DNA from: Anoplolepis gracilipes
Lineage: Eukaryota; Arthropoda; Insecta; Hymenoptera; Formicidae
Assembly: GCF_047496725.1 (NCBI RefSeq)
Contig: NC_132985.1
Coordinates: 781,001 to 845,000, forward strand
Reading direction: 5' to 3'
Length of the DNA stretch: 64,000 nucleotides
Part shown: positions 61,986 to 64,000 of the stretch, in pieces
Layout: each line of letters opens with the position of its first letter
Numbering within the stretch: the stretch's first letter is position 1
The notes under the pieces: generated by a model
Told to the model about the DNA's origin: nothing
Seen by the model: the letters and a program-made list of their open reading frames with translations, nothing else
Databases searched by the model: none
Translations under genes and position numbers: made by a program

Positions 61986-62600
61986 CGGTAAGCGCGCAGG
62001 GACGTGCGAGATATATATATTTCGGAGCGGATGACAAACGGATCGCCAGCGACACTGAAATATTGATAAAGCTTCTCTCTCTCTCTTTCACAGAAAATGT
62101 AATTTAATTTGCAAAAGTGACTCAAATTGCTTTTATAAATATTACTAATGGAAGAAAAACAGTATTATTAATCGGAGGAATTACACACTGACATAAATTT
62201 ATCAACCCCTAAGAGCAAAGTTACTTTCTCGGTTTTCCAGCTTCCGGAAACTTGCAGAAAGAGATTATTGCATCGAGAGAGAACTCTTTGACAATAAAAT
62301 AACTTTGTTTTTAACTCTTTCAAATATCAAGCTTATAGAAAAATTTAAATTAATTTAGGTAAAATAATATTGTTGCAACTTTCCTCAGAACATATTTCTC
62401 GACCTTTGTCAATTTAAATATCAGTCTGAATATTTATCAATCGATAGCTTTATAGAATTTTTCAATTCAACTTTTTCGCAAATTAAATCTGCCGGAGAAA
62501 TTGTCCCCTTTGGACATCTAGCATGAACAATCGGGTATTTCGTATTAAATGCTGAATGCACCTTGGCGTTTAATCCGCTACTGAATGGGCGTGCGGCTGC

Positions 62601-62603
<3 letters not shown>

Positions 62604-62646
<43 letters not shown>
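62604..62646. repeat. (CGT)n trinucleotide repeat
   Basis: About 14 triplets, the inverse of the GAC array at 61377-61444 about 1.2 kb away. A GCGTC pentamer cluster follows at about 62700-62717. Confidence 0.95.
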
Positions 62647-62648
<2 letters not shown>

Positions 62649-63318
62649 CCGCTACGAAGCGGCGCATCCGCTCAGCTCGGCTTTATCTCGGCTCCGTGTC
62701 GCGTCGCGTCGCGTCGCATCGAGACAAACGTGCTCGTCGCTCGTCGTCCGCTCGTTAGCGTGACTTTGCTCGACCTGGCTCGGCTCATTTCGGCTGGCCT
62801 CGGCCTGGGCCGTGGCGATCCGCATAATGTCCAGCATCCAATCTGCAATTCGGCGGCTGGAGTTTCTCGCGGCCGTGATTTCTCAGCTAAGGGGACAGAA
62901 GAGAAAAAGCCGATATTAATAAAAATAAACTCGATAAAACTCAATAAAAAAATGTTATTTTCGAATAATTATTTCTTATACAAAAGCTAAGATCGGAGTA
63001 TATATAATTATATAATTTTAATACTTCTTATATACTGATGACGCACCTAGATATGAATTGATGTCATATTTTATAATTGTAAAATGTCATTATATAAATG
63101 TCGCAAATTACTAGGATCGAAGCTGTCTGACACTTTGTTACTTTGAATACTCTGATTAAATTGTCATGTTCCACTAAACCAATTGAGCGTAGCATGCGAA
63201 AATGCATGCTCCATAACGCGTAGCATCTGTACAAATACTAGTTAATTTTGTTCATTAATAGGCGCGAAGTCGAGGCAGCGATATTTCTTACCGCTCCCCT
63301 AGTAACCTTGTTCCATAC

Positions 63319-63353
<35 letters not shown>

Positions 63354-64000
63354 CCTCGTGATTCGCATTTCTATTAATAGTAGCCTCAATATCGCAAAGT
63401 ATCCAAGGATCTATCTACGTAAAGGATTCGCGAATTGCATCTGCGAGAGCAGAGTCGTGAAACTAAGATTTATGTCAAGCTGAAAGAGTAATCGCGTTAT
63501 CTGAAATTTATCTTGCCAAAGAAATGTAGGATCACGAGAGATCAAATGTATATACGTGAATTATACGAAATCTGAAGGGAAAATTCACGACACTTTGATA
63601 GACGTAAAAAAATGTGACGTATACAAATTTATCTTTATTTTAAAATCCGGACGCGAGATTTTCGCGTCGCACCTCGACATGTATATGAAATCAATTTTAT
63701 TGACATCCGCGCGAGATGGAAAAAATTAATTTTCTTCGAACTCGACGTCCCTCTCTTTTTCGCGGCACCAGCGTTTTCATAAACCGTGTCCCTCGTGCAC
63801 AATTTCACTGCGCGCTATCTTTGTATAATCTCACGGTCTCTCGCCTGAGCTTTATCTCCGTTTTGTCGCATCTCTCGCATTTATCCGTATACGGACTCGT
63901 CGTCGCCACGTACTAATCAGCGCCCAACTTGAAGTAATCTGTCGGCGTGTCTCATATCAATTTCCGTCTAGTCGGCAAATACAAAGAGACTGAAGGAAAA
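62647..64000. other. Right-end non-coding stretch
   Basis: A CpG-rich patch at 62650-62890 is rich in CTCGGC motifs, followed by AT-rich DNA, a CT tract (63321-63351), and a CpG-rich patch at 63640-63930. Open frames are short and unrecognised. Whether this belongs to a divergent gene beyond the window cannot be told. Confidence 0.5.
63321..63351. repeat. (CT)n microsatellite
   Basis: Pure CT tract of about 31 bp. Confidence 0.92.

Larger units (their letters stand above)
61305..62660. promoter_or_regulatory. CpG-rich island upstream of the MADF gene, likely promoter region
   Basis: Very GC- and CpG-rich sequence for roughly 61.3-62.0 kb against an AT-rich background, placed just 5' of the MADF-BESS gene. 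It contains TCAGTCAGT on the minus strand near 61447-61457, similar to the arthropod initiator TCAGT, as well as GCTCGGCACC repeats near 61700-61740 and a GGCTCC hexamer array. The sequence from 62100 to 62560 is AT-rich with nothing recognised. No TATA box was seen. Confidence 0.4.

Overview
This is nuclear DNA of an insect, most likely a hymenopteran and perhaps an ant. The signs are an AT-rich background broken by CpG-rich islands, many CT/GA and CGN microsatellites, canonical eukaryotic tRNA genes, a MADF-BESS gene with a GT-AG intron, and small non-autonomous DNA transposons. The species assignment is inference. There is no bacterial-style operon, CRISPR array, phage or plasmid content. 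Almost all of the 64 kb is intergenic or intronic, and most open frames in it are by-products of CpG-rich islands, microsatellites or satellite units.

Layout. 1-18 kb: AT-rich non-coding DNA with CT/GA tracts, a 204-bp tandem duplication (10.7-11.1 kb) and two copies of a TA-inserting MITE (8.5 and 16.5 kb). 18118-22121: a 4.0-kb palindromic element with near-identical 185-bp ends, a perfect 9-bp target-site duplication, and arms made of a ~150-bp satellite in opposite orientations (7 full units plus a partial one on the left, 16 on the right). It is a foldback-type DNA transposon and the most interesting object in the window. 22-36 kb: non-coding DNA with several CpG-rich patches, two more MITE copies in head-to-head inverted arrangement (29.0-29.8 kb), a perfect 15-bp stem palindrome (27.7 kb), a possible small secreted-peptide frame (34.5 kb) and a 104-bp tandem duplication (35.4 kb). 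36.0-38.8 kb: three intact tRNA genes on the minus strand, Lys(CTT), Asp(GTC) and Ser(GCT), each followed by a T-run terminator. 39-58 kb: non-coding DNA with a candidate minus-strand first exon near 47.8 kb next to a diverged duplicated segment, and a 159-bp hAT-type MITE with an 8-bp target-site duplication at 49.3 kb.

58.5-62 kb: the only confidently coded protein gene, on the minus strand. It is a two-exon MADF-BESS (Adf-1-like) putative DNA-binding regulator of about 312 residues, with a 1127-bp intron and a polyadenylation signal close behind the stop. Its exon 1 frame stays open upstream through a GC-rich, repeat-laden region, so an N-terminal extension of up to 218 residues cannot be excluded. 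The 61.4-62.8 kb region is a CpG-rich island with triplet and hexanucleotide repeats and is the likely promoter/5' UTR area. Apart from this gene and the tRNAs, nothing here can be tied into a pathway.
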